Assembly (NCBI GenBank): GCA_963850525.1
Contig: CAWKLQ010000004.1
Location: forward strand, 744,001 to 808,000
Length of the DNA stretch: 64,000 nt
DNA from: JAEMQF01 sp963850525
GTDB lineage: Bacteria; Pseudomonadota; Gammaproteobacteria; Burkholderiales; Burkholderiaceae_C
Direction: 5' to 3'
Shown: one piece after another, positions 27,263 to 33,917 of the stretch
Numbering within the stretch: the stretch's first letter is position 1
Layout: every line of letters starts with the position of its first letter
Position numbers and translations under genes: made by a program
The notes under the pieces: generated by a model
What the model saw: the letters and a program-made list of their open reading frames with translations, nothing else
Database searches by the model: none
Told to the model about the DNA's origin: nothing

Positions 27263-27575
27263 CATGACAGACTTCTTCATTGCTTCGTGTGTGTGTGGCG
27301 CAAGGTGAATCGGATGCAGGCGGGCCGAAGGGCTGCGACAAAGGTGCAGACTGCTTCTCTACAGACGGCCTTGTTGCACGGGCACTGTGGCCTTGTGTGC
27401 GGACCCAGATGCGAACCGCTCAGCGGGGCTCCATTCCGATCGCGTGGACATCGAACGATTCGAGCCACGAATGGTTAGTCGAGCTTGCCCGCTGCCGGTC
27501 TGACCTGTCATATGCGTCTTCTGACTGATGCCTGCTGCGTGATGGAAACTGTGTTGCGGCGCTTGCAGCCCGCGG

Positions 27576-28765
27576 CTATGCGGCAGCCGCGCCGCTGACA
27601 TTGCGCGTAGGCGCGGGCACCGGCACCGGCACCGGCGCCGGAACCGAGGCCGGCGCCGTTGCCGCCACCGCCGGCGGTCTGCTCACATGGTGCGCGTCGA
27701 ACGCCTCGCCCTTGGTCATCACCGCCCACAGGATGCGTGCATTCTTGTTGGCCAGCGCCACCGCCGCCTTTTGCCAGCCGGCTCGCTCGCGCAGCGCCGT
27801 GACCCAGCGCGAGATCGGGTCGCTGCGCTTGTGCGCGGTCATGACCGCCGACTTGGCTCCCTGGATCAGCAGGCTGCGCAAGTACGTGTCGCCCCGCTTG
27901 GTGATGCCACCCAGGTTGTTCTTGCCGCCCGAGGAGTGCTGGCGCGGCACCAGGCCGATCCAGGCGCCGAACTGCGCGCCGTGCCGGAACTGCTTGAACT
28001 CGCCCACCGTGGCCAGCGCGGCCGAAGCCGTCACGGGGCCGATCCCCATCAGGGTGGCAGCCTTCTTCACCTCGGCGTTGTCCTTGGCATGCGTGGCGAT
28101 GCGCGCGTCGCACCACTCGATATGGGCATCCAACTCACGCCATTGCGCTTGCGCTTGTTGCACGACCCGGCGCGCCAGCGCGTTCATCTCGTTGCTCGCA
28201 TCCTCGATCACGTCGGCCAGAACGGCCTGCAGCGCCGCCGGGCTTTGCGCGAAGACCAGGCCGAACTCGGCCAGCAGCCCGCGGATGCGGTTGATGCACG
28301 CGGTGCGCTCGGCCTTGAACCCCTCGCGCAGCCGGTGCACGCACAGCATGCTTTGCTGCTCGATGCTCTTGGCCGGCACGAAGTGCATCTGCGGGCGCGA
28401 CGCGGCCTCGCAGATGGCCGCGGCATCGTTGGCGTCGTTTTTGCCGCTGGCGCCTTGTTTGCGATACGGGCTGACGAGTTGCGCGGCGATGATGCGTGCG
28501 TCAAGACCGAGCGCGATGAGCTTGCGCGCCCAGTGGTGCGCACTGGAGCTGCTCTCCATGGCCACGATGCACCGGCGGGCAATTGCGCGCACCAGGCCAG
28601 AAATTTGTCGCGCGCCAGTGCGCGGCTGACGAGCACCCGCCCCGCGGCGTCCACGGCATGAACCTGGATCACGCGCTTGGCCAGATCGGCCCCGACGCGA
28701 ACGGCTCGACCTCGCGATTCACGTTGCGCTTCACGCTGCACCCCAACTCGTGTAATCTGCTCCAC
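27576..28765 (-). pseudogene. IS110/IS1111-family transposase, frameshifted
   Basis: Starts at GTG 28765 (VEQITRVGV), reads VGADLAKRVIQVHAVDAAGRVLVSRALARDKFLAWCAQLPAG and then loses frame at about 28571, where one base is missing. The other frame continues CIVAMESSSSAHHWARKLIALG, KNDANDAAAICEAASRPQMHFVP and later GIGPVTASAALATVGEFKQFRHGAQFGAWIGLVPRQHSSGGKNNLGGITKRGDTYLRSLLIQGAK. D (DLAKR), E (AMESS) and DD (KNDAND) are the DEDD residues; HSSGGK holds the catalytic Ser. Between VGV and DLAKR there are about 17 extra residues (QREAQRESRGRAVR). An Ala/Pro/Val tail ends it. Confidence 0.88.
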
Positions 28766-28859
28766 GGACTTCCCCTTTCATAGGCTTGAGATTGACGACT
28801 TCAATCACCACCAATCTTGGCGCATCGACGCCGTTGCCCGAAGGTGGGAAGTCCCTTCG

Positions 28860-28910
28860 CATTCCCAAGCGGACCTGCCGTCGGCAGGCCGCTTGTGTCC
28901 GCCGTTAGCC
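28860..28910 (+). repeat. attC site 7, right half
   Basis: CATTCCCAAGCGGACCTGCC, loop, GGCAGGCCGCTT, then GTTAGCC (28904-28910). The hairpin is the same as in attC5. With the left half at 27058-27068 it makes a short-type attC of about 58-60 bp. Confidence 0.85.
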
Positions 28911-28938
28911 ATCTCAAAACCGCCACCTTTTCCCGCAT

Positions 28939-28977
28939 CTACAGTTTGCTTGACCTGTAGTCATTCTGCATATACAG
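28939..28977 (+). promoter_or_regulatory. Candidate brnTA promoter and operator
   Basis: The sequence CTACAG-N10-CTGTAG (28939-28960) is a 6-bp inverted repeat overlapping TTGACC (28950-28955), followed by TATACA (28971-28976) with a short 15-base spacer, and GTG start at 28985. Toxin-antitoxin cassettes in integrons usually have their own promoter, and BrnA-type antitoxins bind such operators. Confidence 0.4.
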
Positions 28978-28984
28978 TCGTCGC

Positions 28985-29254
28985 GTGATCACATGGGATG
29001 AGTCGAAGCGAAAGGAAAACCTGCGAAGGCATCGCATCGATCTGGCGGACCTTGAATCCACCTTTGACTTCCCCATGGTCACAGTCGAAGACGCTCGGGA
29101 ACGCTACGGAGAATTGAGGTTGCAAAGCCTTGGCATGTGGCGCGGCCGAATTGTCTTTCTTGTGTGGACTCCGCGCGGAGAAGACACCGCGCACTTGATT
29201 TCATGCCGCTATGCCGACCGAACGCAAGTCCAAGACTACTTCAACGCTCTTTAG
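28985..29254 (+). CDS. brnT: Cassette 8: BrnT-type toxin
   Basis: 89 residues from GTG 28985. The family pattern is complete: ITWDESKRKENLRRHRIDLADLESTFDFPMVTVEDARERYGELRLQSLGMWRGRIVFLVWTPRGEDTAHLISCRYADRTQVQDYF. BrnT is a RelE-like ribonuclease that stops growth unless bound by BrnA. It overlaps brnA by 44 bases; the toxin-first order and overlap are normal for brnTA. The pair lies between attC7 and attC8, so it is an integron cassette and could act to keep the array stable by addiction. Confidence 0.92.
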   Translation: MITWDESKRKENLRRHRIDLADLESTFDFPMVTVEDARERYGELRLQSLGMWRGRIVFLVWTPRGEDTAHLISCRYADRTQVQDYFNAL

Positions 29255-29567
29255 TACAGCCGAGATTGCTGCTGCCAAGGCGGCCGCGCGCCCTCGCAGG
29301 TCCAGCGCCACTAACGCAGACTGGAGCAAAGGAGCCGTCACTCACGGTGGGGGCGTTGCCGCCACGATCGAGACCATTCGCCGCACACGAGGGCCGAACA
29401 AGAATCCCACTAAGGAGCAAGTCGCCATCCGCTTCGACCGAGACGTTTTAGTTGCATTTCGTGCCAGTGGTGCTGGCTGGCAAACGCGAATGAACGCGGC
29501 GCTGAAGGAGTGGTTGGCTAGTCATCCCGCCAAGCGCCGCCCAGCTCGCGCACGCGAAGATGGCTAA
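29211..29567 (+). CDS. brnA: Cassette 8: BrnA-type antitoxin
   Basis: 118 residues from ATG 29211, overlapping brnT. The C-terminal half has the BrnA ribbon-helix-helix pattern KEQVAIRFDRDVLVAFRASGAGWQTRMNAALKEWLASH; the N-terminal half (ERKSKTTSTLFSTAEIAAAKAAARPRRSSATNADWSKGAVTHGGG) is likely the disordered toxin-binding part. The antitoxin neutralises BrnT and represses the pair's promoter. The stop TAA is formed by the left core of attC8 (GAT GGC TAA C). Confidence 0.92.
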   Translation: MPTERKSKTTSTLFSTAEIAAAKAAARPRRSSATNADWSKGAVTHGGGVAATIETIRRTRGPNKNPTKEQVAIRFDRDVLVAFRASGAGWQTRMNAALKEWLASHPAKRRPARAREDG

Positions 29568-29602
29568 CCCTTCTACAAGGACTTCCCTCAACGTCAAGTG
29601 CT
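29562..29602 (+). repeat. Half attC site 8 joined to an IS1111-type end remnant
   Basis: GGCTAACCCTTC (29562-29573) is the left part of a long-type attC. At 29574 it turns to TACAAGGACTTCCC, which differs from the left tip of the IS at 27069 (TACAGGGACTTCCC) by one base; the following CAACGTCAAG resembles AACAAGTCAAG. So another element of the same group once sat at the same point of this attC, and only its end is left, joined to unrelated DNA. Confidence 0.75.
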
Positions 29603-29754
29603 TTTGAATTGAATTGCGACAACGAGGCAGGTAAAGGCGACCACCGGCATTTTGCCGGCAAGGAGAGCAGTACGCCTTCTCCACGCCCGAGAAACTGATC
29701 GCCGACTTTCAACGCGACATTGCGAGGTGGAATCGTGAAAACAGTCATTCTTGA
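29603..29754 (+). pseudogene. TumE-family toxin, 5'-truncated and frameshifted
   Basis: The frame FELNCDNEAGKGDHRHFAGKE (from 29603) and then, after a 2-base slip at the GAGAG run near 29666, QYAFSTPEKLIADFQRDIARWNREN to TGA 29752-29754, is the C-terminal half of a TumE-type toxin (the G-x-GDHRH motif followed by the 'P-LxADF-xDI' tail). The 5' half is missing at the IS remnant. Its end overlaps the start of the next gene, the usual TumE-TumA order. Confidence 0.65.
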
Positions 29755-30028
29755 AGTACGCCCCCCTGCGCAAGGCATGAACGAGTTTGTACGGGCCTGG
29801 AAGTCGGGGAAGCCCCAGCGGTCAGCACGCATTGGCTTTGCGACGCCGGAGCTCCTCGGTCCCGTATCCATTCGCGAGGCCGCCCGCCGCGTCGAGCGCG
29901 ACGTGAAGGCGGTCCACAGCGACGTCACGGCTCTCTTGTCGGCCGGTCTTCTGAATCGCACAGACACCGGAAGCATTGAGTTTCCATACGAGGCAGTGAA
30001 AGTTGAATTCCTTCTCCACGCCGCGTAG
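29735..30028 (+). CDS. TumA-like antitoxin (HVO_A0114-type winged-helix DNA-binding protein)
   Basis: 97 residues from GTG 29735, overlapping the TumE remnant by 20 bases. The central part RSARIGFATPELLGPVSIREAARRVERDVKAVHSDVTALLSAGLLNRTDTGSIEFPYEAVKVEFLL is a small winged helix-turn-helix. It is the partner of the broken TumE toxin and thus seems to be an orphan antitoxin that has outlived its toxin. It could still bind DNA. Family call moderately sure. Confidence 0.75.
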   Translation: MKTVILEVRPPAQGMNEFVRAWKSGKPQRSARIGFATPELLGPVSIREAARRVERDVKAVHSDVTALLSAGLLNRTDTGSIEFPYEAVKVEFLLHAA

Positions 30029-30098
30029 GCTGCTACGAGCAAGAATGGGGCGAGCCAGACGGCGAGCGGCTCGTCGCGTATCTCGAACGGAGGGCACC

Positions 30099-30656
30099 AT
30101 GGGACTCCTGACCTTCAGTATCAACGTCACCCTGGACGGCTGCGTCGACCACCAGGAAGGAATCGCCGACGACGAAACACACGCCTTCTTCACCCGCCTC
30201 ATGGACGAGGGCGGGGCGATGCTGTGGGGCCGCGTCACCTACGAGATGATGGAGAGCTACTGGCCAGCGGTCGCCCGCGGCGACGCGCAGGCACCGCCGG
30301 CGATGCGCGAGTGGGCGGTCAAGCTGGAGGCCAAGCCGAAGTACGTGGTGTCCTCGACGCGAAAGAACTTCCCGTGGCCCAACAGCCACCACCTCGCCGG
30401 CAACCTGCGCACGGGCGTACAGAAGCTCAAGGACGCGACCCCGAACGGCGTGCTTCTCGGTAGCGGCAAGCTCGCGGCCGAGCTGGACCGGCTGGATCTG
30501 ATCGACGAGTACAAGTTCCTCGTCCACCCGAGGATCGTCGGCCACGGCCCGACCCTGTACGAGAGCGGGCTGCCCAGCACGCGACGGCTCGAGTTGATCT
30601 CGGCGAAGCCGCTCCGCAGCGGCGCGGTCGCCATGCACTACCGGCGCGCGCGCTGA
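30099..30656 (+). CDS. Dihydrofolate reductase family protein (RibD C-terminal type)
   Basis: 185 residues from ATG 30099 with GGAGG 6 bases upstream. MGLLTFSINVTLDGCVDHQEGIADDETHAFFTRLMDEGGAMLWGRVTYEMMESYWPAVARG and later NGVLLGSGKLAAELDRLDLIDEYKFLVHPRIVGHGPTLYESG are the marks of the YyaP/YwjB-like branch, with the 'LDGxxD' and 'GSGxLAxxLxxxDLIDEY' motifs. These NADPH-dependent reductases have mostly unknown substrates. GC is back to host level, so this gene lies beyond the cassette array. Confidence 0.9.
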   Translation: MGLLTFSINVTLDGCVDHQEGIADDETHAFFTRLMDEGGAMLWGRVTYEMMESYWPAVARGDAQAPPAMREWAVKLEAKPKYVVSSTRKNFPWPNSHHLAGNLRTGVQKLKDATPNGVLLGSGKLAAELDRLDLIDEYKFLVHPRIVGHGPTLYESGLPSTRRLELISAKPLRSGAVAMHYRRAR

Positions 30657-30677
30657 CTCGGAGATGGGCGGGGAATT

Positions 30678-31154
30678 TCAGCGCTTGACGGCAGACTTTT
30701 TGGTCGGAGATTTCTTCGCCGCCTTGGCGCTGCCCGCGGCTTTCATGAGCTTGGCGGCGCTGGCCCGCGGCGCCGCGGTGGGCGCGGCCACTGCCTTGGC
30801 TGACTTGGCGGCTCTGCTCGCTTTGGGCACCTTCGGCGGCTTGGGCGGCAAGCCGCGCGTGTAGCGATAGCCGCGCTCGATCCAGGCTGAGAGGGCCTTT
30901 GCGCTCAAGCCCACGGCGCCCGGCAGCAGCGCGTATTCCTTCATCGTCTTGCCCAGGATCACTGCAGGGTGCGCAGCCGCTTCGTCGGGCACGCGAACCA
31001 TCAGGCGGTCTTCGTGCAGGCCGGCAAACATGTTGCCGTTGACGAACGCGCAGGGGCAGCCGAACATCTGGCGCCGCTGCACGTCTCCCGCCTGCGGCAG
31101 CGCCGCGTCAAAACGGATGATGAGTTCTGGTGGTACTTTTTTCCATGGGGTCAT
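30678..31154 (-). CDS. TfoX/Sxy N-terminal-domain protein with Lys/Ala-rich tail
   Basis: 158 residues from ATG 31154. Residues 1-95 match the TfoX N-terminal domain: MTPWKKVPPELIIRFDAALPQAGDVQRRQMFGCPCAFVNGNMFAGLHEDRLMVRVPDE and the helix LSAWIERGYRYT. The tail (PKPPKVPKASRAAKSAKAVAAPTAAPRASAAKLMKAAGSAKAAKKSPTKKSAVKR) is a low-complexity basic stretch like those of bacterial histone H1-like proteins and may bind nucleic acid. Full-length TfoX controls competence; this short form may have another task. It is 14 bases downstream of the PanB-like gene. Confidence 0.85.
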   Translation of the reverse strand: MTPWKKVPPELIIRFDAALPQAGDVQRRQMFGCPCAFVNGNMFAGLHEDRLMVRVPDEAAAHPAVILGKTMKEYALLPGAVGLSAKALSAWIERGYRYTRGLPPKPPKVPKASRAAKSAKAVAAPTAAPRASAAKLMKAAGSAKAAKKSPTKKSAVKR

Positions 31155-31168
31155 CGGGCGGCTCCTTC

Positions 31169-32035
31169 TCAGCGGCCCCCACGCTTCGCGAGCAGCCGCA
31201 GCAATTGCTCCTGTTCGTCGGGCTTCATGCCGTAGGAATGCTCGGCGTCGGGGAATTTGCCTTCGCGCACCTCGGCAGCGTAACGCTTCAGCGCGTCCAC
31301 CGCCACTTCCGAAATCTGCGCGTAGCGCTTCGTGAACTTCGGCTTGAACTGGTCGAACACACCGAGCAGGTCAAAGGCGAGCAGCAACTGGCCGCAACTC
31401 GCGCTGCCCGCGCCGATGCCGAAGGTGAAGCACTTCACCGCGTCGTCGACGGCTTTGGCGACAGGCGCGGGAACCGCCTCGATCTCGAAGCCGACTGCGC
31501 CTGCGGCCTCGATCGCCAGGCCGTCGTCGATGATTCGCATCGCCTCGTCCGCACTCTTGCCCTGCAGCTTGAAGCCGCCGTACTGGTGCACGAAGTGCGG
31601 GCACATGCCCACGTGGCTCATCACCGGCACGCCCGCGTCGGCGATGGCGCGGATGATGTGCGCCTTTTCCTTGCCGCCCTGCATCTTCACGACGTCGGCG
31701 CCGCCTTCCTTCATCAGGCGCAGTGCGTTGGTGACGCCGAGCTCGGGCGTCGCATAACTGCCGTAGGTCATCGAGACCATGATCATGCAGTTCGGCGCGC
31801 CGCGGCGCACCGCTTGCGCGTGTGCGATCATCATGTCGATCGTCACCGGCAGGGTATTCGCGAAGCCGTAACTCACCATGCCCAGGCTGTCGCCGACCGC
31901 GGCGATGTCGATGCCGGCACGCTCGGCCCAGACAGCGCTCGGGTAGTCGGGGATCGACGCCATCACGACTTTTTCGCCCGCCTTCTTGCGCAGCGCGAGG
32001 TCGGGCACGGTGAGCTTCTTGCGTTCTTCGGCCAT
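31169..32035 (-). CDS. PanB-like ketopantoate hydroxymethyltransferase family enzyme
   Basis: 288 residues from ATG 32035. Blocks of the PanB/PEP-mutase superfamily: VMASIPDYPSAVWAERAGIDIAAVGDSLGMVSYGFANTLPVTIDMMIAHAQAVRRGAPN, GGADVVKMQGG, GVPVMSHVGMCPHFVHQYGGFKLQGKSADEA and AGAVGFEIEAVP. The metal ligand Asp in VGDSLGM and the Lys of VKMQGG are present. True PanB has a stricter 'TAYD' start, so this may be a paralogue acting in catabolism. It lies 29 bases downstream of the dioxygenase gene at 32065-32899 on the same strand, which suggests a shared pathway. Confidence 0.8.
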   Translation of the reverse strand: MAEERKKLTVPDLALRKKAGEKVVMASIPDYPSAVWAERAGIDIAAVGDSLGMVSYGFANTLPVTIDMMIAHAQAVRRGAPNCMIMVSMTYGSYATPELGVTNALRLMKEGGADVVKMQGGKEKAHIIRAIADAGVPVMSHVGMCPHFVHQYGGFKLQGKSADEAMRIIDDGLAIEAAGAVGFEIEAVPAPVAKAVDDAVKCFTFGIGAGSASCGQLLLAFDLLGVFDQFKPKFTKRYAQISEVAVDALKRYAAEVREGKFPDAEHSYGMKPDEQEQLLRLLAKRGGR

Positions 32036-32064
32036 GGCCTCGTCCCCTTTTTTTCGTCGCGCGT

Positions 32065-32899
32065 TCAGGCGCGGAACGCGGCTTCTTCGGTGCCTTGGTA
32101 GAGCGCCTTGACCTGGCGCGCCACCGAATCGGCGTGCGCTGCGAGCGCGCCAGCGTCGAGATCCGCCTGGGGCCGCGGCTCGTAGTCGAAGTGACGGTGC
32201 TTGTCGACGCCGCGCACCAGCATCGCCGCGTCGCGCACCTTGGTCTGTCGCACATGGGTCGGGATGTAGCGAATCGCCAGGCCGATGCGCCGGTCGCCGG
32301 TGCGGTTCGCATCTGACCCGTGCACGAGCTTGATGTGGTGCAGCGACATTTCGCCCGCGTGCAGGGCGAGCCCCATCGCCTTGCTCTTGTCGACCTCGAC
32401 AGCGATTTCCTGGCCGCGCGACAGCAGATTGTCTTTGTGGAAGGTGTCCACATGCGGCAGCTGATCGATCTTGTGGCTGCCCGGGATCACCTGCATGTAG
32501 CCGTTCTCCAGCGTGACTTCGGTGAACGCGATCCAGGCGGTGATCACGTCGTCGGGGTCCAGACCCCAGTACGTGGAGTCCTGGTGCCACGAGACGAAGC
32601 CGGGGCTGCATCGCTTCCTTGATGAAGAAGTTGGTCGTCCAGCACAGGATGTCCGGGCCGATCACGTCTTCGACGGCGTCGAGGATCTTCGGGTGGTGCA
32701 CCAGCTCATCGGCCCAGGTGAACAGCAGGTGCGTCTTGTGGCGCAAATTGCCCTGCAGAGGCTGGCCCGCCCGGGCTTCGTGGGCCTCGAGCGCTTCGCG
32801 ATACTTGTGCGCGGCGTCGGCCGACATCACCCGCACCGGGGCGTAGTAGCCATCGCGCCGATAGGCGTCGACGGCGGAGGGCGACAGCAATTTGGTCAT
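32065..32899 (-). pseudogene. Phytanoyl-CoA dioxygenase (PhyH) family, frameshifted
   Basis: From ATG 32899 the frame reads MTKLLSPSAVDAYRRDGYYAPVRVMSADAAHKYREALEAHEARAGQP and WTTNFFIKEAM, then goes out of frame. One extra base near 32608 (CTGCAT on the plus strand) explains it: skipping it gives SPGFVSWHQDSTYWGLDPDDVITAWIAFTEVTLENGYMQVIPGSHKIDQLPH, with the HxD iron ligands in WHQDS, and later HAGEMSLHHIKLVHGSDANRTGDRR with the distal His. The repaired protein of about 277 residues would be a complete 2-oxoglutarate/Fe(II) oxygenase. Mutation or sequence error cannot be told apart. Confidence 0.85.
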
Positions 32900-32938
32900 G
32901 GCGCAAGTCCTTTGGGCACAGCTCAACGATCGACCGCT

Positions 32939-32957
32939 GACATATTATCAGTATGTC
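32939..32957. promoter_or_regulatory. Palindrome at the start of the GntR gene, candidate operator
   Basis: GACATA-N7-TATGTC lies between the divergent phyH (start 32899) and GntR genes and overlaps the ATG at 32953. FCD-type GntR regulators commonly repress their own promoter through such short palindromes. Binding is inferred. Confidence 0.4.
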
Positions 32958-33744
32958 TGAAAACCGATCCGTGCATCGACGGCCAGACGTTCGCATGACC
33001 AAACCCACTGCAAGCCCAGCGCCAAGACGCTCGAAGCGCAGCCCGCGCGTGGCGCGCAAGCCTATCGCCGCGGTAGCCCGGCGCACCGGCGCCCCGCAGG
33101 TCGGCGCTCCGGCGCTTGCCGACCAGGCGCATGCGCTCTTGGAGGAGCTGATCGTCAAGCTCGAATTGGCGCCGGGAAGCGTCTGGTCGGAACTGCAACT
33201 CAGCGAGAAGCTGGGCATCGGCCGCACGCCGGTGCGCGAAGCGCTGCAACGGCTGGAAGGCGAGTACCTGGTGAAGATCCTGCCGCGCCTGGGCGTGCAG
33301 ATCACCGAAATCAACGTCACGCAACAACTCCTGCTGCTCGAAGTGCGGCGCGTGCTCGAGCGGCTCATCGCGCAGAACGCGGCGCGACGCGCCACGCCCG
33401 AGGAGCGTGAGGAGTTGTTGCGCATGGCCGACCGGCTCGAAGCGCTGGTCGACGCCGACGTGCTCAAGTACCTGCGCTACCACTACGAGATCAAGCGCTA
33501 CATCGGGCAGTGCGCGCGCAATGCCTTCGCGGCGAACGCGATCGCGCCGAGCCACGCGATGTCGCGGCGCTTCTATTTCCTGCATTACCGCAAGGCGCAT
33601 GACCTGCCCGTCGCGGCGCAGCACCACGCGGATGTGATCCGTGCGATTGCCCTGGGCGAGGAGGCGCGCGCCGGCGCCAAGGCCGACGCGTTGATGGACT
33701 ACGTCGAACAACTGACGCGCGCCACGGTCATGCTGAAAAACTGA
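32953..33744 (+). CDS. GntR-family transcriptional regulator (FCD type)
   Basis: 263 residues from ATG 32953; ATG 32995 is an alternative that would free the palindrome from the coding part. After a basic N-terminal tail, the winged helix is ALADQAHALLEELIVKLELAPGSVWSELQLSEKLGIGRTPVREALQRLEGEYLVKILPRLGVQITEIN, typical GntR. The C-terminal helical part (LEVRRVLERLIAQNAARRATPEEREELLRMADRLE; HYEIKRYIGQCARN) fits an FCD ligand-binding bundle. It is divergent from phyH/panB-like genes and upstream of a TRAP transporter, so it probably controls both sides in response to the transported acid. Confidence 0.9.
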   Translation: MSENRSVHRRPDVRMTKPTASPAPRRSKRSPRVARKPIAAVARRTGAPQVGAPALADQAHALLEELIVKLELAPGSVWSELQLSEKLGIGRTPVREALQRLEGEYLVKILPRLGVQITEINVTQQLLLLEVRRVLERLIAQNAARRATPEEREELLRMADRLEALVDADVLKYLRYHYEIKRYIGQCARNAFAANAIAPSHAMSRRFYFLHYRKAHDLPVAAQHHADVIRAIALGEEARAGAKADALMDYVEQLTRATVMLKN

Positions 33745-33837
33745 GCGCCCGCTGCTGCAATGCAGCAGGCGCCGACGCGACACGGCACGCGGATACCGCT
33801 CGCTTGTACCGTTGACACTGTTCGATTTCGGCGCCTA

Positions 33838-33854
33838 ATATGTTGCAGGCATAT
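33838..33854 (+). promoter_or_regulatory. Palindrome before the TRAP transporter operon, candidate operator
   Basis: ATATG-N7-CATAT, 64 bases upstream of dctP. Spacer length equals that of the palindrome at 32939 and both use TATG/CATA units, but in opposite order. Weak evidence for a shared regulator. The gap 33745-33917 holds nothing else I recognise. Confidence 0.3.
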
Positions 33855-33917
33855 CACGGAGCCGCGTGAATCTGGACGCTGTTCCACCCCACGATTCGCA
33901 ACGAGGAGCATCCCACC

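Larger units (their letters stand above)
27069..28859 (-). mobile_element. IS110 family, IS1111-type insertion sequence in an attC site
   Basis: About 1.79 kb between the two halves of attC7. The boundaries carry subterminal inverted repeats AGGGACTTCCCA: 27072-27083 on the left and its complement at 28845-28856 on the right, each 3 bases from the tip. CATT is found on both sides (27065-27068 and 28860-28863). A transposase of the DEDD/Ser type lies inside on the minus strand. Subterminal repeats and attC targeting are the marks of the IS1111-attC group. It is longer than usual (about 1.4-1.5 kb), probably because of palindromic DNA at 27140-27265. The transposase is frameshifted, so the copy is likely dead. 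Confidence 0.85.

Noticed and set aside
28677..28765. Subterminal repeat near the transposase start (GGGGAAGTCC) as the IS boundary
   Set aside because: It resembles the end repeats, but the attC halves place the true boundary at 28859, where a better inverted match to the left end is found.
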